A stretch of 64,000 bases of DNA from Rufibacter sp. LB8 (GCF_014876185.1 NZ_JADALJ010000001.1:248001-312000); one strand, 5' to 3'. Shown: positions 10,544-18,613, numbered from the stretch's first letter. Numbers and translations are program-made. The notes: generated by a model from the letters alone, not told the origin.

Positions 10544-10583
10544 CTGTTTTCGGCCTCGTTTTTGAAAATAAGGCCGAAAACAG
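10544..10583. repeat. GTTTTCGG-family palindrome (copy 3)
   Basis: CTGTTTTCGGCCTCGTTTTT paired with AAATAAGGCCGAAAACAG; begins 8 bp after the ilvN stop. Confidence 0.8.
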
Positions 10584-10600
10584 AAAACTCACCATCCAAA

Positions 10601-10738
10601 CTGGCGCGAGACTAAAGTCTCGTGACAAAGGTTGAAGCGAGTCTCCAGACTCGCTGGGAACTGCGAAAAGAACATGCGGGAAAATGGAGTCTGGAGACTC
10701 CACGCATCCATCGGCACGAGTCTGGAGACTCGCGCCAG
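10601..10738. repeat. Nested hairpin cluster between ilvN and ilvC
   Basis: Outer arms CTGGCGCGAGACTAAAGTCT (10601 on) and the complementary end at 10738 (GACTCGCGCCAG) form imperfect 24-bp terminal inverted repeats. Inside are further small palindromes built on AGTCTCCAGACT or GAGTCTGGAGACTC. A shorter relative is at 36703-36759. No coding potential. With the two flanking GTTTTCGG palindromes it fills the 317-bp ilvN-ilvC gap. Confidence 0.75.
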
Positions 10739-10760
10739 AAAACATAAAAAAGGAAAAGCT

Positions 10761-10796
10761 GTTTTCGGCCTGATTTTCAAAAACGAGGCCGAAAAC
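10761..10796. repeat. GTTTTCGG-family palindrome (copy 4)
   Basis: GTTTTCGGCCTGATTTTC paired with AAAACGAGGCCGAAAAC, 58 bp before the ilvC start. Confidence 0.8.
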
Positions 10797-10853
10797 GCAA
10801 ATCAAAAAAGTAACCTGTAAACCAACTAATAACACTTATTAACCCACAGTAAA

Positions 10854-11918
10854 ATGGCAAAAATCAATTTCGGCGGTGTAGAAGAAACCGTTGTCACCCG
10901 CGAAGAATATCCGTTAGAGAAAGCCTTGGATTTCCTGAAAGACGAAACCATTGCCGTGATTGGCTACGGCGTGCAGGGCCCCGGCCAGGCATTGAACATG
11001 CGCGACAATGGCTTCAACGTGATTGTGGGCCAGCGCCAGGATTCTCCGTCTTGGGAGCGTGCCAAGAAAGACGGCTTTGAGGAAGGCGTGAGTTTGTTCT
11101 CTATTGAAGAAGCCGCCGAGCGCGGAACCATCATCTGCAACCTGTTGTCAGACGCCGGGCAGATTGCGGTTTGGCCTACGTTGAAAGAAAGACTGAAGCC
11201 TGGCAAGACTCTGTATTTCTCACACGGGTTCGGTATTACGTTCAAAGAGCAAACCAGCATTGTGCCTCCGGCCGATGTAGACGTAATTTTGGTGGCCCCC
11301 AAAGGCAGCGGTACCAGCTTGCGCCGTCTGTTTCAGGCCGGTGGCGGGTTGAACTCATCGTTTGCGGTGTTCCAGGACGCTACGGGCAACGCGTACGAAA
11401 AGGCCATCGCCATGGGCATCGGCGTAGGTTCTGGCTATTTATTTGAGACCGATTTTAAAAAAGAAGTTTATTCTGATTTGACCGGTGAGCGCGGCGTATT
11501 GATGGGCGCTTTGGCGGGCATCATTGAGGCCCAGTACCAGGTGTTGCGCGAGCGCGGACACTCTCCGTCTGAGGCCTTCAACGAAACCGTGGAAGAACTG
11601 ACCCAGAGCTTGGTGCCTTTGGTAGGTGAGAACGGCATGGACTGGATGTTCAGCAACTGCTCCGTAACCGCCCAGCGCGGCGCCCTCGATTGGAAAGGAA
11701 AATTCCGCGAAGCAACCCTTCCCGTTCTGAACGATTTGTATGACAGCGTGGCCTCTGGCAAAGAAGCCGAGCGTACCATCCAACGCGGTTCCACGCCTGG
11801 CTACCGCGCAGAACTGGAAGCCGAACTGAAAGAAGTACGCGAATCTGAATTATGGCAAACCGGCGCCGTGGTAAGACAACTCCGCAGCAAAAAGGTTGAA
11901 GTAACTGAAGAAGTATAA
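10854..11918 (+). CDS. ilvC: Ketol-acid reductoisomerase
   Basis: Isomerises and reduces acetolactate to 2,3-dihydroxyisovalerate using NAD(P)H and Mg2+. The 354-residue protein has the Rossmann loop GYGVQGPGQALNMRDNGF at about 37-54 and the cofactor-specificity region GQRQDSPSWERAKKDG. YFSHGFGITF follows, then the metal-ligand helices DLTGERGVLMGALAGIIEAQ (about 209-228) and ETVEELTQSLVPL. Length is close to class I enzymes (about 330-350) rather than the 490-residue class II form. The variant CSVTAQRGALDW segment is, to my knowledge, usual in Bacteroidota. Confidence 0.95.
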   Translation: MAKINFGGVEETVVTREEYPLEKALDFLKDETIAVIGYGVQGPGQALNMRDNGFNVIVGQRQDSPSWERAKKDGFEEGVSLFSIEEAAERGTIICNLLSDAGQIAVWPTLKERLKPGKTLYFSHGFGITFKEQTSIVPPADVDVILVAPKGSGTSLRRLFQAGGGLNSSFAVFQDATGNAYEKAIAMGIGVGSGYLFETDFKKEVYSDLTGERGVLMGALAGIIEAQYQVLRERGHSPSEAFNETVEELTQSLVPLVGENGMDWMFSNCSVTAQRGALDWKGKFREATLPVLNDLYDSVASGKEAERTIQRGSTPGYRAELEAELKEVRESELWQTGAVVRQLRSKKVEVTEEV

Positions 11919-11929
11919 CATTATTTGAT

Positions 11930-11961
11930 ACTCCCCCTTTGAAGGGGGCGACGGGGGATGT
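11930..11961. repeat. C-rich hairpin repeat, copy 2
   Basis: CTCCCCCTTTGAAGGGGGCG then ACGGGGGATG, the inverse of the element at 4446-4473. It starts 12 bp after the ilvC stop. Confidence 0.6.
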
Positions 11962-11971
11962 TTACAATGTA

Positions 11972-12091
11972 GGGACAGGGCTAGACCTGTCCCCACGCAT
12001 TGCTGGTCTGCGCATTTTGCAGGTGCCGTTTGCCTCCTCCGTAGGAAAGTTCTAGCGTTGGCCACCGTGAAGGACAGGTCAAGCCCTGTCC
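11972..12091. repeat. Paired GGGACAGGGCTAGACCTGTCCC hairpins in the ilvC-ilvA spacer
   Basis: A hairpin at 11972-11993 (GGGACAGG paired with CCTGTCCC) and a second at 12072-12091 (GGACAGGTCAAGCCCTGTCC) are inverted copies separated by 78 bp. Together they look like the ends of a small repeat element of about 120 bp. No open reading frame of note. Confidence 0.6.
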
Positions 12092-12139
12092 GTAACAAAC
12101 AGCAAATCATTCTCAAGGGGAGAATCAAAAATCCAATTC

Positions 12140-12179
12140 CTGTTTTCGGCCTGATTTTTAAAAATCAGGCCGAAAACAG
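12140..12179. repeat. GTTTTCGG-family palindrome (copy 5, near-perfect)
   Basis: CTGTTTTCGGCCTGATTTTT paired with AAAATCAGGCCGAAAACAG. The TGA/TCA change relative to other copies is matched in both arms. 18 bp before the ilvA start. Confidence 0.85.
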
Positions 12180-12197
12180 CTTTTTCACCAAACCAAC

Positions 12198-13469
12198 ATG
12201 CAAGAAGACACAGCTTTAGTAGAGACCGTGGTGGCCTTGGGCAACGTGGAGAAGGCGGCCAAAAACCTGAAGGGCGTGATTTACAAGACGCCTTTGATGA
12301 AAAACCTTTGGCTTTCTGAAACCTACGGCGCGGACATTTACCTGAAGCGCGAAGACTTGCAAATTGTGCGTTCCTACAAAATACGCGGGGCGTACAACAA
12401 AATGTCCACGCTGCGGCAAGAGGAACGCGAGCGCGAGATTGTCTGCTCCAGCGCCGGCAACCATGCGCAGGGCGTGGCTTATGCATGTCAGCTGTTGGGG
12501 GTGAAGGGGTATATTTTCATGCCCGCCCAAACGCCCGCCCAGAAGGTGAACAAAGTGCGCCTCTTCGGGAAGGAGTGGGTGGAAGTGGTGCTCACCGGCG
12601 CTACCTACGACGATACCTTCAAAGCTGCCAAAGACTTCTGTGATGACCGCGGCAGCACCTTCATTCCGCCCTTTGATGATTTAGCCATTATTGAAGGCCA
12701 GGCCACCGTGGGGCTGGAGATTTTCAAGGACGCTGATTTTTCCATTGACTACCTATTCATGCCCATAGGCGGGGGCGGCTTGGCCAGCGGTGTTTCCAGT
12801 GTGTTCAAGCAACTCAGCCCCGGCACAAAACTGATTGGCGTGCAGCCGGCCGGTGCGCCGTCTATGTACCAATCCATCAAAGAAGGCAAGCGCCAGACCC
12901 TGGACAAAATTGACTCCTTCGTGGATGGCGCCGCCGTGAAATGCCCCGGCAAATTGACGTTTGACATCTGCCGCGAGTTGCTGGACGAGGTCATTCTAGT
13001 GCCCGAAGGCCAAATCTGCGAAGACATTCTCAAAATGTACAACGAGGAAGGCGTGGTGTTGGAACCGGCCGGTACGCTAACTATCTCGGCGTTGAAATCC
13101 TTTAAAGACGAGATTGAGGGCAAGCATGTAGTCTGCGTGATTAGCGGCAGCAACAATGATATCACCCGTATGGAAGATATCAAGGAGCGTGCGCTGCAGC
13201 ACCAGGGCCTCAAGCATTATTTCATGGTCACGTTCAACCAGCAGCCCGGCGCGCTCAGAACTTTTGTAAACCGCGTGCTGCACCCCCAGGACGACATCAT
13301 CCATTTCCAGTACATCAAGAAAAACAACAAAGAAAAAGGCCCCGTGTTCATCGGCGTGGAAGTGAAACACCCGCAAGACGTGGAAGCCATTAAGAGAAGA
13401 ATGCTGGAAGAGGGCTTCGCCTATGAATACCTGAATGGGAAGCAGGAATTTTTGAATTTGTTTGTGTAA
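12198..13469 (+). CDS. ilvA: Threonine ammonia-lyase (threonine deaminase)
   Basis: PLP enzyme turning threonine into 2-oxobutyrate, the entry to isoleucine. The 423-residue chain has the PLP-lysine motif SYKIRGAYNK near residue 60, SSAGNHAQGVAYAC near 90 and the phosphate-binding PIGGGGLASG near 190. After about 335 there is a single ACT-like regulatory domain (HYFMVTFNQQPGALRTFVNR and onward). That matches the shorter class with one regulatory subdomain, against two in E. coli IlvA (514 residues). Last gene of the BCAA run. Confidence 0.95.
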   Translation: MQEDTALVETVVALGNVEKAAKNLKGVIYKTPLMKNLWLSETYGADIYLKREDLQIVRSYKIRGAYNKMSTLRQEEREREIVCSSAGNHAQGVAYACQLLGVKGYIFMPAQTPAQKVNKVRLFGKEWVEVVLTGATYDDTFKAAKDFCDDRGSTFIPPFDDLAIIEGQATVGLEIFKDADFSIDYLFMPIGGGGLASGVSSVFKQLSPGTKLIGVQPAGAPSMYQSIKEGKRQTLDKIDSFVDGAAVKCPGKLTFDICRELLDEVILVPEGQICEDILKMYNEEGVVLEPAGTLTISALKSFKDEIEGKHVVCVISGSNNDITRMEDIKERALQHQGLKHYFMVTFNQQPGALRTFVNRVLHPQDDIIHFQYIKKNNKEKGPVFIGVEVKHPQDVEAIKRRMLEEGFAYEYLNGKQEFLNLFV

Positions 13470-13515
13470 ATTTTTAGTTGCGTTTTTTGTAGTTTGTTTA
13501 GCGTTTGTTGTTGGT

Positions 13516-13553
13516 GAAATGCCCTGCTTCAGTGAAAAGAGGCGGGGTATTTC
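13516..13553 (+). terminator. Probable terminator after ilvA
   Basis: A 14-bp stem (GAAATGCCCTGCTT paired with AGGCGGGGTATTTC, the differences being G-U wobbles on the plus-strand RNA) with a 10-nt loop, followed by GTTTAAAACTTTTG. It begins 46 bp after the ilvA stop. Confidence 0.55.
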
Positions 13554-13626
13554 GTTTAAAACTTTTGTTCTTGGTTTCTTCCACGGCAGGAAGTTGTTAT
13601 CAAAAAGTATCTGCTAAGGAAATTTT

Positions 13627-13666
13627 CCGTTTTCGGGCTCAATTCCAGAAATGAGCCCGAAAACGG
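13627..13666. repeat. GTTTTCGG-family palindrome (copy 6)
   Basis: CCGTTTTCGGGCTCAATTC paired with GAAATGAGCCCGAAAACGG, one mismatch near the loop. Confidence 0.85.
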
Positions 13667-13689
13667 CCTCTGGTATTTTGGATGACAGA

Positions 13690-13720
13690 CTTGCAACTTT
13701 CTACATTAGGAGTATTTTTG
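13690..13720 (+). promoter_or_regulatory. Candidate promoter of the glycosyltransferase gene
   Basis: A perfect Bacteroidota -7 box TATTTTTG (13713-13720) is preceded after 19 bp by CTTG (13690-13693), three of four matches to the -33 TTTG. A transcript starting near 13727 would leave a leader of about 73 nt before the ATG at 13800. Confidence 0.4.
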
Positions 13721-13799
13721 GGACTAGGCTTGGCAGGATTGGGTAATTGTGAACCAAGGTTATACCGAAGCCAGTCACCTTTTAGAAAGACTTACGCTT

Positions 13800-14855
13800 A
13801 TGAAAATTTTATACGGCGTCCCCGGCGAAGGCATGGGCCACGCCACCCGCAGCAAAGTTATCATCAAGTATCTTTTGGCGCAGGGTCATGACGTGCAGGT
13901 GGTTTCTAGTGCGCGGGCATTTCAATTCCTAAACAAGGCGTTTCCGGGGCGGGTGCATGAAATCAAAGGGTTTCACATTGCTTACCGCAACGCGGCGGTG
14001 TCAACGGTAAACACGGCGCTGCTCACACTCAAGACTGCCCCAGCCAACCTGAAGATGAATTTCAACCGGTACCGCGAATTGATGGCTTCTTTTGAGCCCG
14101 AGGTGGTGATCTCAGATTTTGAATCGTTCACCTATTTGTTTGGGAAACATCATCGGCTGCCCATCATCAGCATTGACAACATGCAGGTCATTAACCGCTG
14201 TACCCTGGATATTGCTATTCCCGACGACGTGAAAGGCAGTTACCAGGTGGCCAAGAATGTGGTGAAAGCCAAAGTTCCGCGGTCGGCGCATTATCTGGTG
14301 GCGTCTTTTTTTGAAGCCACGGCCTGTAAAGAAAATACTACGGTGGTGCCGCCCATCATCCGGGAGGAAATCTTGAAGGCGAAGCCAAGCCAGGGCGATC
14401 ATTTATTGGTGTACCAGTCCAATACCAATCAGAAAAATCTGGTGCAGGTGTTACAGGCCTTGCCGCAGGAAACTTTTTATGTCTATGGCTTTAACAAAGA
14501 CGAAGACCACGGCAACGTAAAACTGAAAGCGTTCAGCGAAGAAGGGTTCATTCAGGACTTGGCATCATCCAAAGCGGTGCTGGCCAACAGCGGATTCTCT
14601 TTGCTCAGCGAAGCCGTGTATTTGCAGAAACCCATTTGCGCCGTGCCCATTCCCAAGCAGTTTGAGCAGTACCTCAACGCCGCCTATGTGGAGAAACTGG
14701 GCTACGGTAGAAATTTTTCGGCGTTCACCCCAGACGCCCTCAAAGCTTTTCTGTATGATGTGCCCAGCTTTCAAAAGAACCTCAGCGGCTATCACCAAAA
14801 CGGTAACCAGGTGTTGTTCTCAGAAATTGACAGACTGCTGGCGGAAGTAGGGTAG
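13800..14855 (+). CDS. GT-B glycosyltransferase, MurG/UGT-like
   Basis: A 351-residue protein beginning MKILYGVPGEGMGHATRSKV, the glycine- and histidine-bearing N-terminal loop of GT-B nucleotide-sugar glycosyltransferases. The C-terminal half has VLANSGFSLLSEAVYLQKPI at about 261-280, equivalent to the donor-binding segment of MurG/GT28 enzymes. I chose 13800 because the upstream 17 residues add nothing family-like. Donor and acceptor cannot be told from sequence; similar proteins are annotated as glycosyltransferases of unknown specificity. No membrane segment, so it probably acts at the cytoplasmic face. Confidence 0.7.
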   Translation: MKILYGVPGEGMGHATRSKVIIKYLLAQGHDVQVVSSARAFQFLNKAFPGRVHEIKGFHIAYRNAAVSTVNTALLTLKTAPANLKMNFNRYRELMASFEPEVVISDFESFTYLFGKHHRLPIISIDNMQVINRCTLDIAIPDDVKGSYQVAKNVVKAKVPRSAHYLVASFFEATACKENTTVVPPIIREEILKAKPSQGDHLLVYQSNTNQKNLVQVLQALPQETFYVYGFNKDEDHGNVKLKAFSEEGFIQDLASSKAVLANSGFSLLSEAVYLQKPICAVPIPKQFEQYLNAAYVEKLGYGRNFSAFTPDALKAFLYDVPSFQKNLSGYHQNGNQVLFSEIDRLLAEVG

Positions 14856-14895
14856 GTTGTAAAAAGAGGGAGTGGTTTTAAAAATCAAATATGTA

Positions 14896-14935
14896 AACCC
14901 ACCCCAACCCCTCCCAGGAGGGGTTGGGGTGGGTT
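14896..14935. repeat. Compact palindrome of the CCCACCCCAACCCCTCC arm
   Basis: AACCCACCCCAACCCCTCC and its inverted copy lie almost back to back. These are the same arm sequences that bound the 6225-6477 element, here with essentially nothing between them. 40 bp after the glycosyltransferase stop, it could serve as a terminator-like hairpin. Confidence 0.75.
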
Positions 14936-14982
14936 GCCTTTTAAATAGAATTCGTCTCACTATTCACTTCTCAACTTTAGTT

Positions 14983-15040
14983 AAATAATTTCTGTTTTCG
15001 GGCTCATTTTCAGAAATGAGCCCGAAAACAGAAATTATTT
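14983..15040. repeat. GTTTTCGG-family palindrome (copy 7, extended)
   Basis: A 58-bp near-perfect palindrome with extended arms AAATAATTTCTGTTTTCGGG and its complement. It includes the TAA stop (15035-15037) of the minus-strand gene that follows. Confidence 0.9.
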
Positions 15041-15664
15041 TTTGACTTCTTCCAGGTGCACAAAGTAGCGGGTGATCTTATTCCATTGCAGGCTTTGGAA
15101 CCCGGCCCAGCCACCTTCAGAAATCATGGTGTTGAGCACGGCACGGTCGCCGGCTTCCTGGCCTTGGTTGTTGATGGCTTCGTCTTTGCCAATCTCCAGG
15201 CCGTGCAGGGTGAGGCCGTCCAGATATACCAGAAACGTGCTGCTGGCTTCATGGGTGAAAAAATGCTTCACTACCTCGGGTTGGTCGGTTTTGGGGGCGG
15301 GCGGCGGACTGGGCTTCACCACAAACTGCGCGGCGGTCTCTTCCTCGGTCACCTCGGTCACGGCCACCCAGTTCTCAATGTTGGTGGCCGGCAGAATGAT
15401 CTGCATGAAATCGCCTACCTGTGGCTTTGTTTTATCTGATGGCTCTCCGGCTGCGCCAAACAGCTGAAACGTGGAGTTGATGCCTTCCAGGTTAGACCAT
15501 TTGTTCACGTCAAACAACTTGGCTTTGGCCTGTTCAAACGCTTGCTGCGCGGCCGCTTCATCTGGAAAGGTATTCTCGTTCTGGAAAAGTTTGTCTTTGG
15601 TTTCCTCGCCTTTGAGGGCGGCCCATTCTTTCTTTAGTTTCGCAATAATATCGGTCAGGCCCAT
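15035..15664 (-). CDS. Hypothetical protein upstream-linked to tyrA
   Basis: A 209-residue protein starting MGLTDIIAKLKKEWAALKGE. I do not recognise a family. It has no signal peptide and no membrane segment. The first 70 residues are charged and helical, a proline-rich linker (VVKPSPPPAPKTDQPEV) falls near 133-149, and a second globular part follows. I took the ATG at 15664 because the longer frame up to 15847 runs into the tyrA C-terminal coding region. It lies 83 bp downstream of tyrA on the same strand. Its stop is inside an extended palindrome. Confidence 0.7.
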   Translation of the reverse strand: MGLTDIIAKLKKEWAALKGEETKDKLFQNENTFPDEAAAQQAFEQAKAKLFDVNKWSNLEGINSTFQLFGAAGEPSDKTKPQVGDFMQIILPATNIENWVAVTEVTEEETAAQFVVKPSPPPAPKTDQPEVVKHFFTHEASSTFLVYLDGLTLHGLEIGKDEAINNQGQEAGDRAVLNTMISEGGWAGFQSLQWNKITRYFVHLEEVKK

Positions 15665-15747
15665 GCTTTTTTCGTTAGGTTTCGTCCAGAAAAAATACGG
15701 CAGCCAAAGGGCTAAGTTGAGCAGCGGGAAAGATAAATGCTTGAAAT

Positions 15748-16614
15748 TTATTTCACCGGCGGAATAATGCCTTCCAACACCGGCCTGATTTGGTTGGCCT
15801 GTTGCATCATTTGGTAAAGCCCGGCGGTGTCTTTGTTCTGCAGGCACTCCTGGAACCGTTGCAAATGCTTGATGTACTGGCCCAGGGCGTGGCCCAGGAA
15901 ATGCGAATTCTGCTCAAAGATAGGCGCCCACATGTCTGGCGAACTTTTGGCCAGACGCACGGTAGAGGCAAACCCGGAGCCCGCCAGCGCAAAGATGTTT
16001 TTTTCGTCTTTCTCCACGTCCAGCACCGTCAAGCCCAGCAGAAAGGAACTCACGTGCGACAAATGCGAGATATAAGCCACGTGCTTGTCGTGCTCTTTGG
16101 GGTCCATGAAAATAGTGTTCATGCCCAGCACCGTAAACAACTCCAGCGCCGTGGCCAGCGCCGCCTCAGAAGATTTTTCCTTTTCGCAGATGATGTTCAT
16201 CTTGCCCTGGTACAACCCATGCAGCGCCGCCGCGGGGCCAGAGTTCTCAGTACCGGCAATGGGGTGGGCGGCTACAAACTGGGCGCGTCTGGGGTGGTCT
16301 TTAACCGCTTCGCAGAGTTGCCCTTTGGTGGAGCCAAAATCTACCACCACCGTATGGGGGCCAGCCAAGTCCAATAACGTAGGCAGCAGCTGTGCAATGG
16401 CGGTGACTGGTATAGCCACCAACACCAGGTCAGAAACCGCCACGGCCTCTGCCAGCGGCAGCACCTGGTCCACCAACTGTAAGGCTAACGCGCGCTCCGC
16501 ATTCACCGTATTTTGGTCAACGCCAATGAGGGTCTTGGGTACGCCGGCTTTTCTGAGGTCAAGGGCGGCAGAACCGCCAATAAGCCCGGTTCCAATAATG
16601 GTAATGGTTTCCAT
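15748..16614 (-). CDS. tyrA: Prephenate dehydrogenase
   Basis: Converts prephenate to 4-hydroxyphenylpyruvate in tyrosine synthesis. The 288-residue protein has the N-terminal NAD-binding loop ITIIGTGLIGGSAALDLRKA at residues 4-23. VVDFGSTKG follows near 91, then AAHPIAGTENSGPAAA near 114-129, the substrate- and catalytic-His segment of TyrA, and later HVAYISHLSH near 181. Length is typical of monofunctional TyrA with no chorismate mutase or ACT domain. The 16614 start was chosen because the Rossmann strand begins directly after METI. Arogenate dehydrogenase is an alternative specificity. Confidence 0.92.
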   Translation of the reverse strand: METITIIGTGLIGGSAALDLRKAGVPKTLIGVDQNTVNAERALALQLVDQVLPLAEAVAVSDLVLVAIPVTAIAQLLPTLLDLAGPHTVVVDFGSTKGQLCEAVKDHPRRAQFVAAHPIAGTENSGPAAALHGLYQGKMNIICEKEKSSEAALATALELFTVLGMNTIFMDPKEHDKHVAYISHLSHVSSFLLGLTVLDVEKDEKNIFALAGSGFASTVRLAKSSPDMWAPIFEQNSHFLGHALGQYIKHLQRFQECLQNKDTAGLYQMMQQANQIRPVLEGIIPPVK

Positions 16615-16721
16615 TGAAAGATAACTTGCGCTAAAACCCGAAGGTACTAAGGATGCCACCAAGAACAAGCGCCTGTTCTTTCACCAGGGGCTATATTTAT
16701 GTTTTGGCTGGGAAGAAAAAA

Positions 16722-16765
16722 TTCCGTTTTCGGGCTCATTTCCAGAAATGAGCCCGAAAACGGAA
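16722..16765. repeat. GTTTTCGG-family palindrome (copy 8)
   Basis: TTCCGTTTTCGGGCTCATTTC and its exact complement around a CA loop, between the divergent tyrA and cvpA-like genes. This is the family's consensus form. Confidence 0.9.
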
Positions 16766-16908
16766 ACAAAAAAGCACAGAAACAGATTGAACTATAGTGT
16801 GCATTTTTGCCATGTTCTGCATCTACCAAAGAAAGAGCAGGTTCTTTAAATTCGGCTGAAAAAAGAACCGCAGTTCCTGCACAGTTTTACTCAGAAGCCC
16901 GTTTGCCC

Positions 16909-17865
16909 ATGAACTATATTGATTTACTTCTGGCCATCATTGTACTCCTGAGCTTGTACACCGGCTGGCAGCGCGGGCTGTTGAACGGCCTGCTAGACCT
17001 CACCCGGTGGTTGGGAAGTCTGCTGATTGCGTTTTGGTCTTACCCTATGGTGGCTTCTCTTTTGGGTCGCGGTTTTGACTGGAGCCCCTTGTACCTGTTG
17101 CCTATCAGCTTTTTCATTGTGGCGGTTTTGGCCAGCATCGTAATTCAGAGTCTGGGGAATTGGGTGTTGGCTAAAATTCCTCAGAACGTTTTGGCGCATA
17201 AAAGCAACCACGCGCTGGGCTTGTTGCCGGGGTTAGTAAGCGGCGTGGTCTCGGCGGGACTGGTAGCCATTCTGTTGATGGCTTTCCCGTTGACTGGTGC
17301 TTTAAAAACGCAGGTTCAGGAAAGTAAGATTGCTAAACGGTTTGCCCGCTACGGCGAGAAAGCAGAGATGGCCTTAGCCGATGTGTTTGGAGATGCCATG
17401 CGCCCCACCCTGAACAAACTCACCGTGCAACCCGGCTCTTCTGAAATGGTGGAGTTGCCCTACAAAGTCACCACTGCCACTCCCCGGCCCGACCTGGAGA
17501 CCGAGATGCTGGCCCTCATCAATCAGGAACGCACCGCCGAAGGACTACAGCCCCTGCAACCAGATACCGCTTTGCGCCGCGTGGCACGCCTCCATTCACA
17601 GGACATGTTTGCCCAGGGGTATTTCTCGCATTACAACCTACAGGGGCAAAGTCCTTTTGACCGCATCAGGCAAGGGCGAGTGCCGTTCAGGATTGCCGGC
17701 GAGAACCTGGCGCTAGCGCCCACGCTCACCATTGCCCATGAAGGATTAATGAATTCGCCGGGCCACCGGGCTAATATTCTGCGCAGGCAGTTTGGGCGGG
17801 TGGGCATCGGTATCTTGGGCGGCGGCCCGCACCGGCTCATGATCACTCAAAACTTCAGGAACTGA
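16909..17865 (+). CDS. CvpA-like membrane domain fused to a CAP/SCP domain
   Basis: A 318-residue protein with two parts. Residues 1-165 resemble CvpA (colicin V production family): four hydrophobic segments including IDLLLAIIVLLSLYTGWQRG and an LLPISFFIVAVLASIVIQ segment. Residues 195-318 are a CAP/SCP (CYS/PR-1) domain: LINQERTAEGLQPLQPDTAL, HSQDMFAQGYFSHYNLQGQS, GENLALAP and MNSPGHRANILRRQFGRVGI. The CAP His and Glu positions (HSQDMF, GENLA, SPGHRANIL) are present. The CAP part is probably outside the inner membrane. Start at 16909 because the 34 residues upstream are not membrane-like. Role unknown. Confidence 0.85.
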   Translation: MNYIDLLLAIIVLLSLYTGWQRGLLNGLLDLTRWLGSLLIAFWSYPMVASLLGRGFDWSPLYLLPISFFIVAVLASIVIQSLGNWVLAKIPQNVLAHKSNHALGLLPGLVSGVVSAGLVAILLMAFPLTGALKTQVQESKIAKRFARYGEKAEMALADVFGDAMRPTLNKLTVQPGSSEMVELPYKVTTATPRPDLETEMLALINQERTAEGLQPLQPDTALRRVARLHSQDMFAQGYFSHYNLQGQSPFDRIRQGRVPFRIAGENLALAPTLTIAHEGLMNSPGHRANILRRQFGRVGIGILGGGPHRLMITQNFRN

Positions 17866-18010
17866 GCCTATATCCTAGATTCTGGTTCACTTGAATCTGT
17901 ACGCTTCTTGCAATTCCATTCATCTGGCTTTTTGCTGGCCAAGGGCTTGGCACCACCGGGTAAAATTTATTTTGTGGGTCCCAGGTCTTTTTTTCGTGCC
18001 GAAGTTAGAT
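17866..18010. other. Intergenic stretch with no recognised feature
   Basis: Gap between the CvpA-CAP gene and a candidate promoter. No palindrome of the common family, no tRNA and no convincing open frame. Confidence 0.5.
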
Positions 18011-18018
18011 TATATTTG
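17988..18018 (+). promoter_or_regulatory. Candidate promoter of the small secreted protein gene
   Basis: A perfect -7 box TATATTTG (18011-18018) lies 19 bp after TTTT (17988-17991; the -33 consensus is TTTG). Transcription from near 18025 would give a leader of about 135 nt before the ATG at 18161 and would exclude very little of the longer frame starting at 18056, so it only weakly informs the start. Confidence 0.4.
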
Positions 18019-18160
18019 TCAGCAGGTGCTTGGCTTAGAGTAGCTTAAGAGCACCTTGCCAGTGCTGTTAGAAAAAGCAATGCCTTTCCCCCGGAGGTTC
18101 TTTCTAATAGATTTAGTTGCGTTAAAAACCCGTTCCTACGTTTACCCTTTATTATTTTAT

Positions 18161-18613
18161 ATGAAAAACGTTTTATTCATCTGTATCATTTTCTTCCTGG
18201 GCTGCGTGACCGTGCAGGCCCAAAGCAAAGGCGCTGCCAAGCCCTCCTTCAACGACTCTAAAGAGTGGTTAGATGTGAAATTTGTAGCCTTCCATTGCAA
18301 AGACAGCAAAACCAAAGGAGCTAAAAAAGAACTCACCGAAGAGGGCATCACCATTGACGCCACAGACCTGTACCAGGAATCCATCAAGTGGGCAGATGTG
18401 AAGAACATCATGATCATTAAGGCGGAAAACAAAGTGAAAATCATTGGGCCCAGCACCAAGAAAGACTTGAAGAAAGGCCTTACCACGGAGATGACCGGCA
18501 TTGACCTCTACCTGTGCAAAGCCACCTATGATGACCTGCAGAAAATTGTGAAAGCTCTTTCCCATGCCGCCACCCTAAAAGGCGCCAAGATTGTAGCCGA
18601 CGACATGTTCTAA
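18161..18613 (+). CDS. Small secreted protein of unknown function
   Basis: A 150-residue protein with a signal peptide (MKNVLFICIIFFLGCVTVQA, then QS) that predicts export through Sec. The mature part is lysine-rich (DSKTKGAKKELTEEGITIDA) with alternating strands, and I do not recognise it. The ATG at 18161 is preferred over 18056 because it starts at the signal peptide; 35 extra residues would bury it. The gene is followed by a strong bidirectional hairpin shared with the convergent M48 protease gene. Confidence 0.7.
   Translation: MKNVLFICIIFFLGCVTVQAQSKGAAKPSFNDSKEWLDVKFVAFHCKDSKTKGAKKELTEEGITIDATDLYQESIKWADVKNIMIIKAENKVKIIGPSTKKDLKKGLTTEMTGIDLYLCKATYDDLQKIVKALSHAATLKGAKIVADDMF

Noticed and set aside
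13682-13891. 69-codon plus-strand open frame starting MTDLQLSTLGVFLGLG
   Set aside because: It overlaps the glycosyltransferase start in another frame and spans the candidate promoter; the hydrophobic start is probably chance.
15790-16377. 195-codon plus-strand open frame
   Set aside because: It lies opposite the clear tyrA gene and shows no recognisable protein features.
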